Below are positions 7,216-15,383 of a stretch of 64,000 nt of DNA, in pieces. Position 1 is the first letter of the stretch; every line of letters starts with the position of its first letter. The position numbers were made by a program, and so were the translations under genes. This DNA comes from a virus: IMG/VR virus record IMGVR_UViG_3300006789_000019, positions 1 to 64,000 of that record; one strand, 5' to 3'. The notes under the pieces are model-generated. The model searched no databases and was not told where the DNA came from. It saw only the letters and a program-made list of their open reading frames with translations.

Positions 7216-8334
7216 CTATGCATCTAATACCAAACGACCATAGCGTTCGAAGAACTCCTGGAAGCGGGCAATCTTATCTTGCTTTGGTGTTAACTTATAA
7301 TTTTGCATCGCAACACGTGATGCCATAATCACCATTTCTGTTTCGAAGTTATCCATCATGAAGCTAATAAAGTTACTAAAGCTCTTGTGGAATTTATCCA
7401 ACGAACCAGCCTTTTCTCCATTCTGGTGACGCTCACGTAACTCGTAACATAGGCTCGTTGCCAATGCATATTTCGCGCTCATCTCATCACTCTTCATTTC
7501 AGTTATCTTGCCGTCCAATACAGCAGTTGGATCTGGACAATCAGCAGCAACTTTGCGGTGAGCCATAAACTTAATAGCAATGCCTTCACCAACACAGCCT
7601 GCAACCATATCAGTGGTAAGTCCTTCACCAAGATCATCATCATCTTCTAGTAATTCACTAGTAAATGTCCATGCGCGTGGTGTAGCAAAACCACGTGAAC
7701 TAGACTTGGGGTCAAAGTTATAAAGGTCATTTTTAGCAAAGCTCAAATAACCAACAATATCAGCATTGATGTTTTTATCAACAGCCCAGTTCAACCAATC
7801 TTCAAAATCAACACGTAGTTCAAAGTGAACAAAACGATTCTCAAGTGGCTTAGGCATACGGTAAGTAACACCTTTGTCAGTCTCACGGTTACCTGCGGCA
7901 ATCATTACCACATTTTCAGGCAACTTATACTGACCAATTCGACGGTTTAGGATAAGTTGATAACCAGCGGCCTGTACACTTGGTGCTGCTGAGTTCATCT
8001 CATCTAGGAACACAATAACTGTATCGTATTGTGCAGCTAGTTCTTCACTGGGAAGATCTGCAGGTGGTAGCCATTGCATAACACCTGTTTCTAGATTTGG
8101 AACTGGGTAACCACGCAAATCAGTTGGCTCAAACAATGCCAGGCGCATATCAATTACAAGAGTATTACCCAATACACCTGAATCACCAATGCCCTGTACA
8201 AGTTCTGATTTACCAATTCCTGGAGGTCCCCACAAAAACACAGGACGCTTCTTATTGAACGCACGAACGATAAGGCGGTTGGCCTCTGAAATCCGTACAG
8301 TACGATCATTTGTTAATGTAGCAGTAGTTGACAT
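7216..8334 (-). CDS. MoxR/CobS-type AAA+ ATPase
   Basis: 372 aa. Walker A is GPPGIGKS (residues 36-43) and Walker B VIVFLDEMNS (about 105-114), followed by NRETDKG and PLENRFVHFEL typical of MoxR-family sensor and arginine-finger regions. Cyanophages carry a related gene called cobS. MoxR ATPases act with VWA partners, and the gene for such a partner lies downstream (5566-6750), so the two probably form one ATP-driven complex. Whether it inserts metals, matures proteins or assembles virion parts is unknown. A consensus sigma70 promoter sits directly upstream, which suggests early expression by host RNA polymerase. Confidence 0.88.
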   Translation of the reverse strand: MSTTATLTNDRTVRISEANRLIVRAFNKKRPVFLWGPPGIGKSELVQGIGDSGVLGNTLVIDMRLALFEPTDLRGYPVPNLETGVMQWLPPADLPSEELAAQYDTVIVFLDEMNSAAPSVQAAGYQLILNRRIGQYKLPENVVMIAAGNRETDKGVTYRMPKPLENRFVHFELRVDFEDWLNWAVDKNINADIVGYLSFAKNDLYNFDPKSSSRGFATPRAWTFTSELLEDDDDLGEGLTTDMVAGCVGEGIAIKFMAHRKVAADCPDPTAVLDGKITEMKSDEMSAKYALATSLCYELRERHQNGEKAGSLDKFHKSFSNFISFMMDNFETEMVIMASRVAMQNYKLTPKQDKIARFQEFFERYGRLVLDA

Positions 8335-8383
8335 ATCGTGTCTCCGTTATATCCATTATCGGGTTTAATTAAGTTATGTATAG

Positions 8384-8412
8384 ATTATACATTATCTAGG
8401 TAGGTGTGTCAA
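8384..8412 (-). promoter_or_regulatory. Consensus sigma70 promoter (TTGACA-N17-TATAAT)
   Basis: Perfect -35 (8407-8412) and -10 (8384-8389) with 17-bp spacing on the minus strand, 50 bases before the AAA ATPase ATG. Confidence 0.85.
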
Positions 8413-8415
8413 TAC

Positions 8416-8667
8416 TTAAATTTGATAAACACCAAGCATTCCAGGATTAACCCACTCACAAAACAATTTGTTCTTGCGAAGCAAATCACATACTTCTTGT
8501 TTTACTCCAAACTCACCATATGCGAACTGGTAATAATCAGCCCAAAGATCAGTTGAGTTATCTTCGGCGCTAATAATGAATGCACCATAGTCGCAACCTT
8601 CAGGGGCGAAAACTGGGCAGCCCATTTTCTTTAATGCGTTAAAAGCTGTTCGTTCGTTGCGTTTCAT
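8416..8667 (-). CDS. Small phage protein, unknown function
   Basis: 83 aa from ATG at 8667; a GTG at 8679 would add four residues. Sequence features: MKRNERTAFNALKKMGCPVF, three or four Cys, several aromatic residues, ending WVNPGMLGVYQI. Cysteines are scattered rather than paired, so a zinc site is not clear. It has its own TTGACA-N17-TATCAT promoter. No family recognised. Confidence 0.6.
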   Translation of the reverse strand: MKRNERTAFNALKKMGCPVFAPEGCDYGAFIISAEDNSTDLWADYYQFAYGEFGVKQEVCDLLRKNKLFCEWVNPGMLGVYQI

Positions 8668-8701
8668 AATCTTTCTCACTCTTTGATTAACTTATACTTA
8701 T

Positions 8702-8730
8702 ATGATACAGTAAGACGTATTGGTTGTCAA
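8702..8730 (-). promoter_or_regulatory. Sigma70-like promoter with possible operator in spacer
   Basis: TTGACA (8725-8730) and TATCAT (8702-8707), spacer 17, minus strand. The spacer contains a 14-bp sequence (8709-8722) found in inverse orientation in the autotransporter promoter at 18508-18521. Confidence 0.65.
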
Positions 8731-8748
8731 TACTTTTTTGCTTTTTAT

Positions 8749-9099
8749 TTAATCTTTTTGGCTTTCAATCCATGTTTCGAAGCCGCCAAGCTTATACATA
8801 AATGCATCAGTTTCACTGAAAAGTACAATATAGCTTGGTCCCATATAATATGGATGTTTGATTTTTTTGAGCATCTGAATTAAATGCTTACTCTTAACTT
8901 GTTTTGAGTTTTTGAAGGTATAGCTGTCGTATAGTTTCAACATAAGGTTTTTGCCTTTTGTACGAAGCCGCAAGGTGTTCATATTCAAAAAAATGTCATA
9001 GCAATTAATTTTGCTATGACCATTTATTTCTTTAATTTTATTTAAAATAAATTTTTGCATTTGTAGCACATATTCATGATGTGACTGACTATTAATCAT
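8749..9099 (-). CDS. Small phage protein with C-terminal SETDAFMYKL motif
   Basis: 116 aa from the ATG at 9099, which overlaps the preceding stop by 8 bases; a GTG at 9120 is the only longer choice. It is basic, Lys-rich, and near its end carries VLFSETDAFMYKLGG, matching the motif family at 6809, 28735 and 35728. Function unknown. Confidence 0.6.
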   Translation of the reverse strand: MINSQSHHEYVLQMQKFILNKIKEINGHSKINCYDIFLNMNTLRLRTKGKNLMLKLYDSYTFKNSKQVKSKHLIQMLKKIKHPYYMGPSYIVLFSETDAFMYKLGGFETWIESQKD

Positions 9100-9382
9100 C
9101 TTTATTAATGAGTTCGCCACAATCTAGCTTATAAACTGCAAAATCAGTAGTACTGAATTTTTTATTAAGTCGGGTTGCCAATCCAAAGGCGTGGCCACTA
9201 TTACTGAAACTTACTTTTTTGTATTTAGGTCCTGGGTAATTAACTAAAGTATTGAGTGATCGCAAATTAATTGGGTTACCTTGGTAGAAAACCGCGTAAA
9301 TTGCAGTTGCTTCAAGTACTTGTTCACTATTATAATTTCGATCAGCATGTTCAATTATTATTGTTGGTTTAGGTCTTGCCAT
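9092..9382 (-). CDS. Small phage protein (TTDFAVYKL motif)
   Basis: 96 aa, mixed alpha/beta. The near-terminal TTDFAVYKL resembles the DAMIFKL/DAFMYKL tails of neighbouring small proteins. AGGAG stands upstream of the ATG, with a GATAAATA box about 25 bases further up. Function unknown. Confidence 0.65.
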   Translation of the reverse strand: MARPKPTIIIEHADRNYNSEQVLEATAIYAVFYQGNPINLRSLNTLVNYPGPKYKKVSFSNSGHAFGLATRLNKKFSTTDFAVYKLDCGELINKDD

Positions 9383-9406
9383 GGATATATTATCTCCTAG
9401 TCAAAG

Positions 9407-9414
9407 TATTTATC
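9407..9414 (-). promoter_or_regulatory. Possible T4-type late promoter box GATAAATA
   Basis: GATAAATA on the minus strand 25 bases before the ATG at 9382, in a 53-base gap. The neighbourhood is otherwise early-type, so this is tentative. Confidence 0.3.
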
Positions 9415-9435
9415 TAAATCAGTAGTTTTATAGAA

Positions 9436-9888
9436 TTATCTGCGGTGTTTCTTTAATTCTAAATTAACTTCCCACTCAGTTAAATAGGGTCCTTTGCTAG
9501 GATACTTTTCCAATGTTGAAATCTTTGGATTGAACGCCCATTGCCAACTCGTGCCTTTAAACTCAATAATATAATACCCAGCACCATATAATGTATTGGC
9601 AGTTTCTGTTTTAGTGTAAGCTGGGTAATGTTTGTATTCTTTTGGATATACTTTTGTGATACCAGTGCTAAATCCGTTCACTGCATGATCAGGCAAAACT
9701 TTACTTGAACCATATTCTTTATCTATTACTGTAAACAAATCATCGATAGTATCAAGAACCTGTGTAGATTTATCTCGTTGATCAAAAAATTCAAATCCAG
9801 ACTCGCATGATCGCAATGTGCCAACTTTGCTGTGATCATTTTTAACAATCCAAAATCTATTCTTAATAACTTCTTGTGCTGTATACAC
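9436..9888 (-). CDS. Conserved marine-phage hypothetical protein
   Basis: 150 aa. Segments such as KVGTLR, FFDQRDKST, DDLFTVIDKEYGSS, GAGYYIIEFKG and FNPKISTLEKYPSKGPYLTEWE resemble a hypothetical protein I know from marine T4-like phages. It looks beta-rich and probably a single small domain. No catalytic motif is seen. It is packed 3 bases after the 241-aa gene. Confidence 0.68.
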   Translation of the reverse strand: MYTAQEVIKNRFWIVKNDHSKVGTLRSCESGFEFFDQRDKSTQVLDTIDDLFTVIDKEYGSSKVLPDHAVNGFSTGITKVYPKEYKHYPAYTKTETANTLYGAGYYIIEFKGTSWQWAFNPKISTLEKYPSKGPYLTEWEVNLELKKHRR

Positions 9889-9891
9889 TGT

Positions 9892-10617
9892 TTAATCCCA
9901 TAAATTTTCATAATACTTACCGAATAAGCTAAAACCATTAGTTATCCTGGCTTGAAATGCCTTGCGACCTTCCCAATCAATTTCATTCGTATGCTCGGGT
10001 CCATGCACCATTTCAGACATGCCATCTTCAAGTGTTTTCCATTGTATATCCATATTGCCTGTCTGAAACTGATCTTCCCATTCTGTAAGATCACCTACCT
10101 TTGTCTCAAATGCAAAAATCATTTCATCTAATACATAATCCCAACGTTCAAACCAGCTAGCATCTGTTTCGCCTTTTTGTATATCGAGTAATTCTTTCTT
10201 AGAAGGCCGGAGGTTAGCAGGTACATCTTCAGGATATACATACGGAGCGCCCTGCTTGGTTTCTTTTAGTTGTTTTAGCATAGGTAGAATAATATTAGCA
10301 AGTGTATGATCCATGCTCCAAGTATCCCAATGATCAATATGGATATATTCCTTTCGTTTTCGATTACGTTGAATCCATAGCAAGAACTTATATAGCAGTG
10401 TTGTCTTTCGCTCTTCGTCGAACAATGAAGTAATATCGCCTACTTCGGGTTCTGGTTTAATGCTACCGTGTGCTAACAACTCACCAAATTTATGAACCCA
10501 GTCAGGCTTTCTTGAGAAGCCATGTTCATCCGGAACGTCCTTAACCCAAAAGCACAACTTTTCAGCTACTTGATAAGGACCTATCCAATCTGTGTATTTT
10601 CCAATTTTAACTTTCAT
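9892..10617 (-). CDS. Conserved marine-phage hypothetical protein (241 aa)
   Basis: 241 aa, rich in Trp and acidic residues. It contains YIHIDHWDTWSMDHTLANII followed by a stretch rich in Lys and Pro-Glu (GAPYVYPEDVP). Similar proteins occur next to replication genes of marine T4-like phages. The His/Asp cluster might bind metal, but no family is assigned. It overlaps the stop of the 102-aa gene by 11 bases, so the two are probably translated together with the exonuclease upstream. Confidence 0.7.
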   Translation of the reverse strand: MKVKIGKYTDWIGPYQVAEKLCFWVKDVPDEHGFSRKPDWVHKFGELLAHGSIKPEPEVGDITSLFDEERKTTLLYKFLLWIQRNRKRKEYIHIDHWDTWSMDHTLANIILPMLKQLKETKQGAPYVYPEDVPANLRPSKKELLDIQKGETDASWFERWDYVLDEMIFAFETKVGDLTEWEDQFQTGNMDIQWKTLEDGMSEMVHGPEHTNEIDWEGRKAFQARITNGFSLFGKYYENLWD

Positions 10618-10915
10618 TGGCAGGCCCAGTAAGCCATTTAATATATTTTATCTTTTGTTCGGGTGTCCAGCTAGATAGATAATCATTTTCTTTGTCAAAG
10701 AGTTCTAAAACCTCATTTTCTGTTAGAACCTGATTGCCTATAATTTGCTCACCTATATAGATTTGAGAAAATTCGTCAATGTCATTACACGTGACCGCAT
10801 CATCTAACCAATGGGTCTCGTAAGGCATAGTTGGGTTCATTTTCTGTAGGTCTTCTTCAGAAACAACATACCTATGCTTAAAAGTTTGAATTGTTTCAAT
10901 TGAAAAATACTTCAT
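10607..10915 (-). CDS. Small phage protein, unknown function
   Basis: 102 aa, acidic. Contains a run of hydrophobic and acidic residues (IDEFSQIYIGEQIIGNQVLT) and a Trp-rich end (WTPEQKIKYIKWLTG). No family recognised. It lies between the exonuclease gene (9 bases upstream) and the 241-aa gene (overlapping), in the operon driven from 11948-11976. Confidence 0.65.
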   Translation of the reverse strand: MKYFSIETIQTFKHRYVVSEEDLQKMNPTMPYETHWLDDAVTCNDIDEFSQIYIGEQIIGNQVLTENEVLELFDKENDYLSSWTPEQKIKYIKWLTGPANES

Positions 10916-10924
10916 ATTTACCTC

Positions 10925-11917
10925 CTAATCAGTATAACTATTATTCAAATATTGGGCGTGGTCGTTTGCACGATCTGCTACCCGCTGTAAATCATGGATG
11001 CCACAGAATCGCATAAAATGGACGCCGACTTGATTTTTCTTATCCTTTTGTACTTGTTCAACAATAACTGTATCTAGCTTTTGTTTAATATGGTCAGGCT
11101 GTAAAGTAAGATCAATTAGCAGTTGATTCCGTTTATAGTCATCAAGCACTCGGTGCTCAACATCTTCGTGATCTACCCACCGTTGTAACATAAAGTTATT
11201 CCAGTTATAACCTTGAGCATCCTTGTCTGCAAATGCTTCTAACATGCCTACTTTATTTTTAGTGCCTTTCTTACGACATCCTGGATATGCACTAAAGATA
11301 TTATCAGATGAATCGCCACGAATACACTTTTCAAACAATAACCATTCTGGATTACCAATCATTTTGGGCTCTTTAGTCTTTTTATCTTTGACGTGGTTGC
11401 CGCGATCATCAAATATGCCATCATGTGTGATGAGCTGGCCTGTTATACCATTATACTGACTAACATTGCCATTAATAAGCTGATAAAAGTCACTATCACT
11501 GCTTACGATACAATGATTATCATCTGGATGATTTTGTATCCAACGTGCAATAAAATCATCTGCTTCGCATTCTTGATGTTGTAATATAGTTGTATTTGTC
11601 TTATTGGTCATGTAATATCTAAAATTATCAAATGCATCCCAGAATTTTTGATCTTCTTCTTGCTCTTGTACTGTTTTAGCAGCTATAATTTCTTTACGAT
11701 TTCGTTTATACGGTTCATATGCATCTTTACGCCAACTACGGCCTTCAAAACACATCACAACATGTGATCCATTTTGCTCGCGCCATACCTTTGCAATACT
11801 ATTAAACATAATATGATATGACATGCCAATTTTGGTTTCAATATCACTACCGCGGACAACATGTCGTGCTCGCATAAACATATTGGCTGAGTCAACTAAT
11901 ATATACGTCTTTTTCAT
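10925..11917 (-). CDS. 5'-3' exonuclease / RNase H (T4 Rnh, FEN family)
   Basis: 330 aa. FEN-family acidic motifs are in order: ILVDSANMFMRA at the N-terminus, ECEADDFIA, SSDSDFYQL and RGDSSDNI, which together bind the two catalytic metals. In T4 the Rnh enzyme removes RNA primers and 5' flaps during lagging-strand synthesis, and the same role is likely here. Length is close to T4 Rnh (305 aa). Two small genes follow in the operon. A TTGACA-N17-TAATAT promoter precedes it, consistent with early replication function. Confidence 0.85.
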   Translation of the reverse strand: MKKTYILVDSANMFMRARHVVRGSDIETKIGMSYHIMFNSIAKVWREQNGSHVVMCFEGRSWRKDAYEPYKRNRKEIIAAKTVQEQEEDQKFWDAFDNFRYYMTNKTNTTILQHQECEADDFIARWIQNHPDDNHCIVSSDSDFYQLINGNVSQYNGITGQLITHDGIFDDRGNHVKDKKTKEPKMIGNPEWLLFEKCIRGDSSDNIFSAYPGCRKKGTKNKVGMLEAFADKDAQGYNWNNFMLQRWVDHEDVEHRVLDDYKRNQLLIDLTLQPDHIKQKLDTVIVEQVQKDKKNQVGVHFMRFCGIHDLQRVADRANDHAQYLNNSYTD

Positions 11918-11947
11918 TACTAACCCTTTAAAATTTATATTGTTGAT

Positions 11948-11976
11948 ATATTAACATAACCATTAAGGTATGTCAA
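11948..11976 (-). promoter_or_regulatory. Sigma70-like promoter (TTGACA-N17-TAATAT)
   Basis: -35 at 11971-11976, -10 at 11948-11953, minus strand, 31 bases before the exonuclease ATG. The -35 overlaps the end of the preceding gap next to the stop of 11977-12249. Confidence 0.65.
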
Positions 11977-12249
11977 TCAAGATTCTTGATCACCAATGTT
12001 ACGGCAAAGCTGTGTAAACCATGCATCAATTATTTCTTCTTCTGAAGAACCAGTATATCCGGCATCCATCAACTTTTTAATGAAATGTTGATTCCAATCC
12101 AGTTCAAAATAACCATCACTTGGCTTATTTTTATCAAAGCTAACATTAATAACTTTAACATACGGCTCGCCACGAGCAGAAGCACCATCTTTCTCTGCAA
12201 CTTGATTTTTATCTGATTTTTTAAATAAATTTCTTAATTTCTTAAACAT
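11977..12249 (-). CDS. Conserved T4-like marine phage small protein
   Basis: 90 aa from the ATG at 12249, 4 bases after the metK stop; the longer frame into metK is rejected. The N-terminus is basic (MFKKLRNLFKKSDKN). The C-terminal half contains FELDWNQHFIKKLMDAGYTG and a segment ending WFTQLCRNI, a pattern I know from small hypothetical proteins of cyanophages and related T4-like phages. Function unknown. Confidence 0.72.
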   Translation of the reverse strand: MFKKLRNLFKKSDKNQVAEKDGASARGEPYVKVINVSFDKNKPSDGYFELDWNQHFIKKLMDAGYTGSSEEEIIDAWFTQLCRNIGDQES

Positions 12250-12253
12250 TAGT

Positions 12254-13354
12254 TTACCACCTTCCTGTTTGTTCCCACGGCACATCTTTGTTACCAAAAT
12301 GACCATATCTGCAATTCTCACTATACTTATAAAACTTAAATAAATCAAACCTATCGATAATACCTTTTGGTGTTAAATCAATATTGTTTTCAATAAATTT
12401 TTGAATACTGCGATTGTGTCCGTTACTGTCTACATATATACTTGTTGGTTGTTTAACACCAATAGCATATGATAACTGAATTTGACACCAATCAGCCATG
12501 TCATCTGATACGACATTTTTTGCTAGCCAACGTGCCATATAAGCTGCACTTCTATCTACTTTGGTAGGGTCTTTACCACTAAAAGCGCCGCCGCCATGAG
12601 GAGCAAAACCGCCGTAGGTATCCACAATAATTTTTCGGCCAGTAAGGCCTGTATCACCGTCCGGACCACCAATAACAAAGTTACCAGTAGGATTAAGATG
12701 CCAAATAGTATTCTCATCTACATAATCACCTAAAATTGTTTCTGCAGAATGTCGCGCTAATTCTTTTGCTAAGATGCCGCAACCATCTGTGTGTTGAGTA
12801 CTTACGACCACTTGATCAATACGTTTAATTAAACCATCACGCCTGTCACCGTAATATTCTACACTAACTTGCGATTTAGCATCAGGGCCTAAAATATCTG
12901 TAATCTTACGTTCTTCATTTAAGTCTTTTAAAATTTCATGTGCAAAATGAATCGGTGCTGGCATCATGCTATCTGTGTGATTACACGCATACCCGAACAT
13001 AATGCCTTGGTCACCAGCACCAAAACTATCTGTTCCTAATGCGATATCACCTGATTGTTTATGAATTTCGTTATAAACATTTAGTCGGTTCCAATGAAAC
13101 CCGTCTTGTTCGTAACCAATTTCCCGTACTTTATCGCGTACAATTTGTTCTACTTGGTCTTTACTTAGATTAAAGTTTTTTACTTCGCCCGCCAACGTAA
13201 CTAAGTTGGTAGTTACAAGTGTTTCAATAGCAACACGAGTTGTTTCATCACCCGCTTTTAACCCAGCATCAACAAGTGCATCACTAATCTGATCTGCTAT
13301 TTTGTCTGGGTGGCCATTACTAACACTTTCGCTTGTAAAAATTTGATTTGTCAT
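12254..13354 (-). CDS. metK: S-adenosylmethionine synthetase
   Basis: 366 aa, almost the full length of bacterial MetK (about 384). Signature segments are intact: GHPDKIADQISDALVDA (ATP and methionine site), GAGDQGIMFGYA, the P-loop-like GGGAFSGKDPTKVDRSAAY, and DTGLTGRK. It condenses ATP and methionine to SAM. In this window six radical SAM proteins and two methyltransferases would use the product, and the nucleosidase at 1802 could remove spent forms. It lies directly after queE in the early minus-strand operon that starts at the autotransporter. Expression during infection would raise SAM supply; this is inferred from context. Confidence 0.95.
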   Translation of the reverse strand: MTNQIFTSESVSNGHPDKIADQISDALVDAGLKAGDETTRVAIETLVTTNLVTLAGEVKNFNLSKDQVEQIVRDKVREIGYEQDGFHWNRLNVYNEIHKQSGDIALGTDSFGAGDQGIMFGYACNHTDSMMPAPIHFAHEILKDLNEERKITDILGPDAKSQVSVEYYGDRRDGLIKRIDQVVVSTQHTDGCGILAKELARHSAETILGDYVDENTIWHLNPTGNFVIGGPDGDTGLTGRKIIVDTYGGFAPHGGGAFSGKDPTKVDRSAAYMARWLAKNVVSDDMADWCQIQLSYAIGVKQPTSIYVDSNGHNRSIQKFIENNIDLTPKGIIDRFDLFKFYKYSENCRYGHFGNKDVPWEQTGRW

Positions 13355-13432
13355 ATATTTTTTTATCCTCTATTTTAAAATCCTGCTTTTCTAATATCTT
13401 CAATATTACTTTGATTTTCCTTATTATGTACA

Positions 13433-14398
13433 TTAAGTTCCCCAGGCATTTCCGAATAATGTGATGTGGAGTCTTGGAGTGAATCGCCATCCTCTTTCCA
13501 TACAGGCTTCGGCGACTTCTTGAATATTGAGATTATATTCTTCTGAACGTCCGCCAAGCGGCATAAGATATACTGGACATTCAAGCCCTGCTTTGCGATA
13601 CTCCTGCACTGCTCTAGTAACTTCATCAAAATCATCGCTATTAGCGACAACAAACTTAAGATAAATATCACTGCCATCCAAGGCGGAATAATTAACAGCA
13701 ATATCAGGCTTAATAGCATTATCCCAACTTTCCCCTGAAACTGAGAGTTTTGGTGAACAGCTAAATGTGACTGTAAGTCGGTCATTATCGTTGAGATAAT
13801 TGAAGAAGTCGACATGTAAATGTTGTGTAGTATTTGTTTCAAATGTGACATTTTTTAAATCCTGCATGCGTGGATGCTCAAATAGCTCTACATAAAGTCG
13901 TTGCCACGCCAACAACGGCTCGCCACCTGTCATGACCAAATGTATGTCTTGGCCGTTGTCCATTGTCCACTTGCCTTCTGGTGTAAGTGATAAAAGATGT
14001 TCAACTACATCGTCAATAGTTGCTTGTTTATTAAAGTCTTTAAATTCTGGATATATACTTGCATATGTATCACAACCAGTATGAACAATTGGTAGCTCTT
14101 CAAAGGTGGCAGTTTCTTTGTGTACATTATTATTTATTAGTTCAAGAACTTCAGGATTATACCGTCCATTCTCAGAGCCAGCAGGTCTGCCAAAATTTTT
14201 GCAACGAAAATTACAGCCAAATGTTCGTAAAAAAACGCTTGGTACCCCTACAAATTTACCTTCGCCTTGTATACTATAAAATGCTTCACTATATCTAAGT
14301 TTCTTTTGTTTGACTGGCTTGACCAAAGAACTAGTAACGTCCGTTGGCGTGCTCAATCTGTCATCATTATATACATCTAATATATCGGTATTATTCAT
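13433..14398 (-). CDS. queE: QueE-type 7-carboxy-7-deazaguanine synthase with split cluster motif
   Basis: 321 aa. QueE features: FYSIQGEGKFVGVPS, LRTFGCNFRC, MTGGEPLLAWQ, FETNTTQ, SCSPK and LHITLFGN at the C-terminus. QueE is a radical SAM enzyme that contracts 6-carboxytetrahydropterin to 7-carboxy-7-deazaguanine (CDG). The cluster motif is unusual: C62 and C66 are followed not by a third Cys two residues later but by a 42-residue stretch, then C109-D-T-Y, which matches the CDT that normally completes CxxxCxxCDT. Similar split forms are, as far as I recall, found in other phage QueE proteins. folE, queD-like and dpdA-like genes lie within 11 kb, so a role in DNA base modification is likely. 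Confidence 0.88.
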   Translation of the reverse strand: MNNTDILDVYNDDRLSTPTDVTSSLVKPVKQKKLRYSEAFYSIQGEGKFVGVPSVFLRTFGCNFRCKNFGRPAGSENGRYNPEVLELINNNVHKETATFEELPIVHTGCDTYASIYPEFKDFNKQATIDDVVEHLLSLTPEGKWTMDNGQDIHLVMTGGEPLLAWQRLYVELFEHPRMQDLKNVTFETNTTQHLHVDFFNYLNDNDRLTVTFSCSPKLSVSGESWDNAIKPDIAVNYSALDGSDIYLKFVVANSDDFDEVTRAVQEYRKAGLECPVYLMPLGGRSEEYNLNIQEVAEACMERGWRFTPRLHITLFGNAWGT

Positions 14399-14627
14399 CG
14401 TTGTTCCTGTCTCTATTGTCTTTTTTCTTAGTCATTTCAATCGAGCCATTATCACGTACAATCCATGTTATGGTATCGTCAACATCCAAATCAAGTGCTT
14501 TCAATACTTTATCTGGTAACGTAATAGCTACTTCATCATTTCCAACATCAAATGGGGTTACTATCCATGAATTTTCGCCAACTTGCCAAATGTATTTAGA
14601 TGCATCAATTTCTGGGTCATTTGTCAT
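14391..14627 (-). CDS. AbrB/MazE-like DNA-binding protein
   Basis: 78 aa. Residues 35-70 (ITLPDKVLKALDLDVDDTIT then WIVRDNGSIEMTKK) match the swapped-hairpin AbrB/SpoVT fold of transition-state regulators and MazE-like antitoxins. Such proteins bind DNA as dimers. No toxin gene is adjacent; the neighbours are MazG-like (overlapping by 11 bases) and queE (overlapping by 8). It may be a phage transcription regulator. Confidence 0.7.
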   Translation of the reverse strand: MTNDPEIDASKYIWQVGENSWIVTPFDVGNDEVAITLPDKVLKALDLDVDDTITWIVRDNGSIEMTKKKDNRDRNNDE

Positions 14628-14898
14628 ATAAATTACTCCATATTGTTAATTTATTTTTCTTAACTTGTATTCTAGCATTAAGTTCTTCTTCTGTCAAGAT
14701 TCCTTTTTCAATCATAATATCAATCATTGCCATAACATCGCCGGCTTCTGTTACTAATCGTTGCCTATTGGTGATTTCTCCATTCCCATCATCAATCCCC
14801 CAACGATAAATCTTACTGCATGCTTGTGTTAATTCACCACATTCTTCCATAGTGATAACCATCAATTCATCTAGATTATTTTTTTCTTTATTTTGCAT
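14617..14898 (-). CDS. MazG-like nucleotide pyrophosphohydrolase
   Basis: 93 aa. Has the EExxE-type motif MEECGEL and, after a helix-turn, EAGDVMAMID (ExxD), the four acidic residues that bind Mg2+ in MazG and dUTPase-like all-alpha NTP pyrophosphatases. These convert NTPs to NMPs and pyrophosphate. Phage MazG proteins are often proposed to adjust (p)ppGpp or nucleotide pools during infection. Overlaps the AbrB-like gene. Confidence 0.8.
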   Translation of the reverse strand: MQNKEKNNLDELMVITMEECGELTQACSKIYRWGIDDGNGEITNRQRLVTEAGDVMAMIDIMIEKGILTEEELNARIQVKKNKLTIWSNLYDK

Positions 14899-14913
14899 AT
14901 CAGAATAATTCCT

Positions 14914-15378
14914 TCACTTGTACGCTTTACCAAAGCCTTCAATATATAGCTGCTCGTATTTCTCGAAACGATATATATGAAAATCATGAAACATTCCATA
15001 CATTTTTGCACCTTTGCTTACTACGTCAAATTTCTTTAACAATTTTTGAAACATTTCACTGCGCTTATCATTAGTAAATGGTGCTGGATATAATTTACCC
15101 ATAACACTATATCTAGGATTATTCATGCGTGATGTATGGCCTTCACTATGTGCAAAATACAAACATACACGTTTAGAATGAGTTCTAATATGCCTAGTAT
15201 GTTCACTTAGATCACTCATTAATAAATATATTTCACCATCGTCGACTACTGGCATTACTTTTGAAATTAATGGAAATCGTTCATCCATTGTAGCTAGTGC
15301 CGCGTGTTCATAATTTTCTATTAATCCATCAATACGTTCTTGAACTTCAGGCGTAATCTCATGATACATATCATCCAT
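14914..15378 (-). CDS. FMN-binding split-barrel protein (PNPOx/HugZ-like)
   Basis: 154 aa. The order of features fits the pyridoxamine-phosphate-oxidase-like fold: HAALATMDERFPLISKVMPVV near residue 27, GEIYLLMSDLSEHTRH, RVCLYFA, then NPRYSVMGKLYP and a C-terminal RFEKYEQLYIEGFGKAY. The last segment resembles HugZ-type heme-degrading proteins, where it carries a PhyxxGFG-like signature. Substrate is unknown: heme, F420/FMN reduction or pyridoxal are possible. A phage heme oxygenase-like activity could release iron, but this is only inference. Confidence 0.72.
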   Translation of the reverse strand: MDDMYHEITPEVQERIDGLIENYEHAALATMDERFPLISKVMPVVDDGEIYLLMSDLSEHTRHIRTHSKRVCLYFAHSEGHTSRMNNPRYSVMGKLYPAPFTNDKRSEMFQKLLKKFDVVSKGAKMYGMFHDFHIYRFEKYEQLYIEGFGKAYK

Positions 15379-15383
15379 AATAC

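Noticed and set aside
13375-13851. 158-aa frame opposite phase within queE
   Set aside because: Lies within the QueE gene in another frame; QueE motifs cover the region and no start signal precedes this frame.
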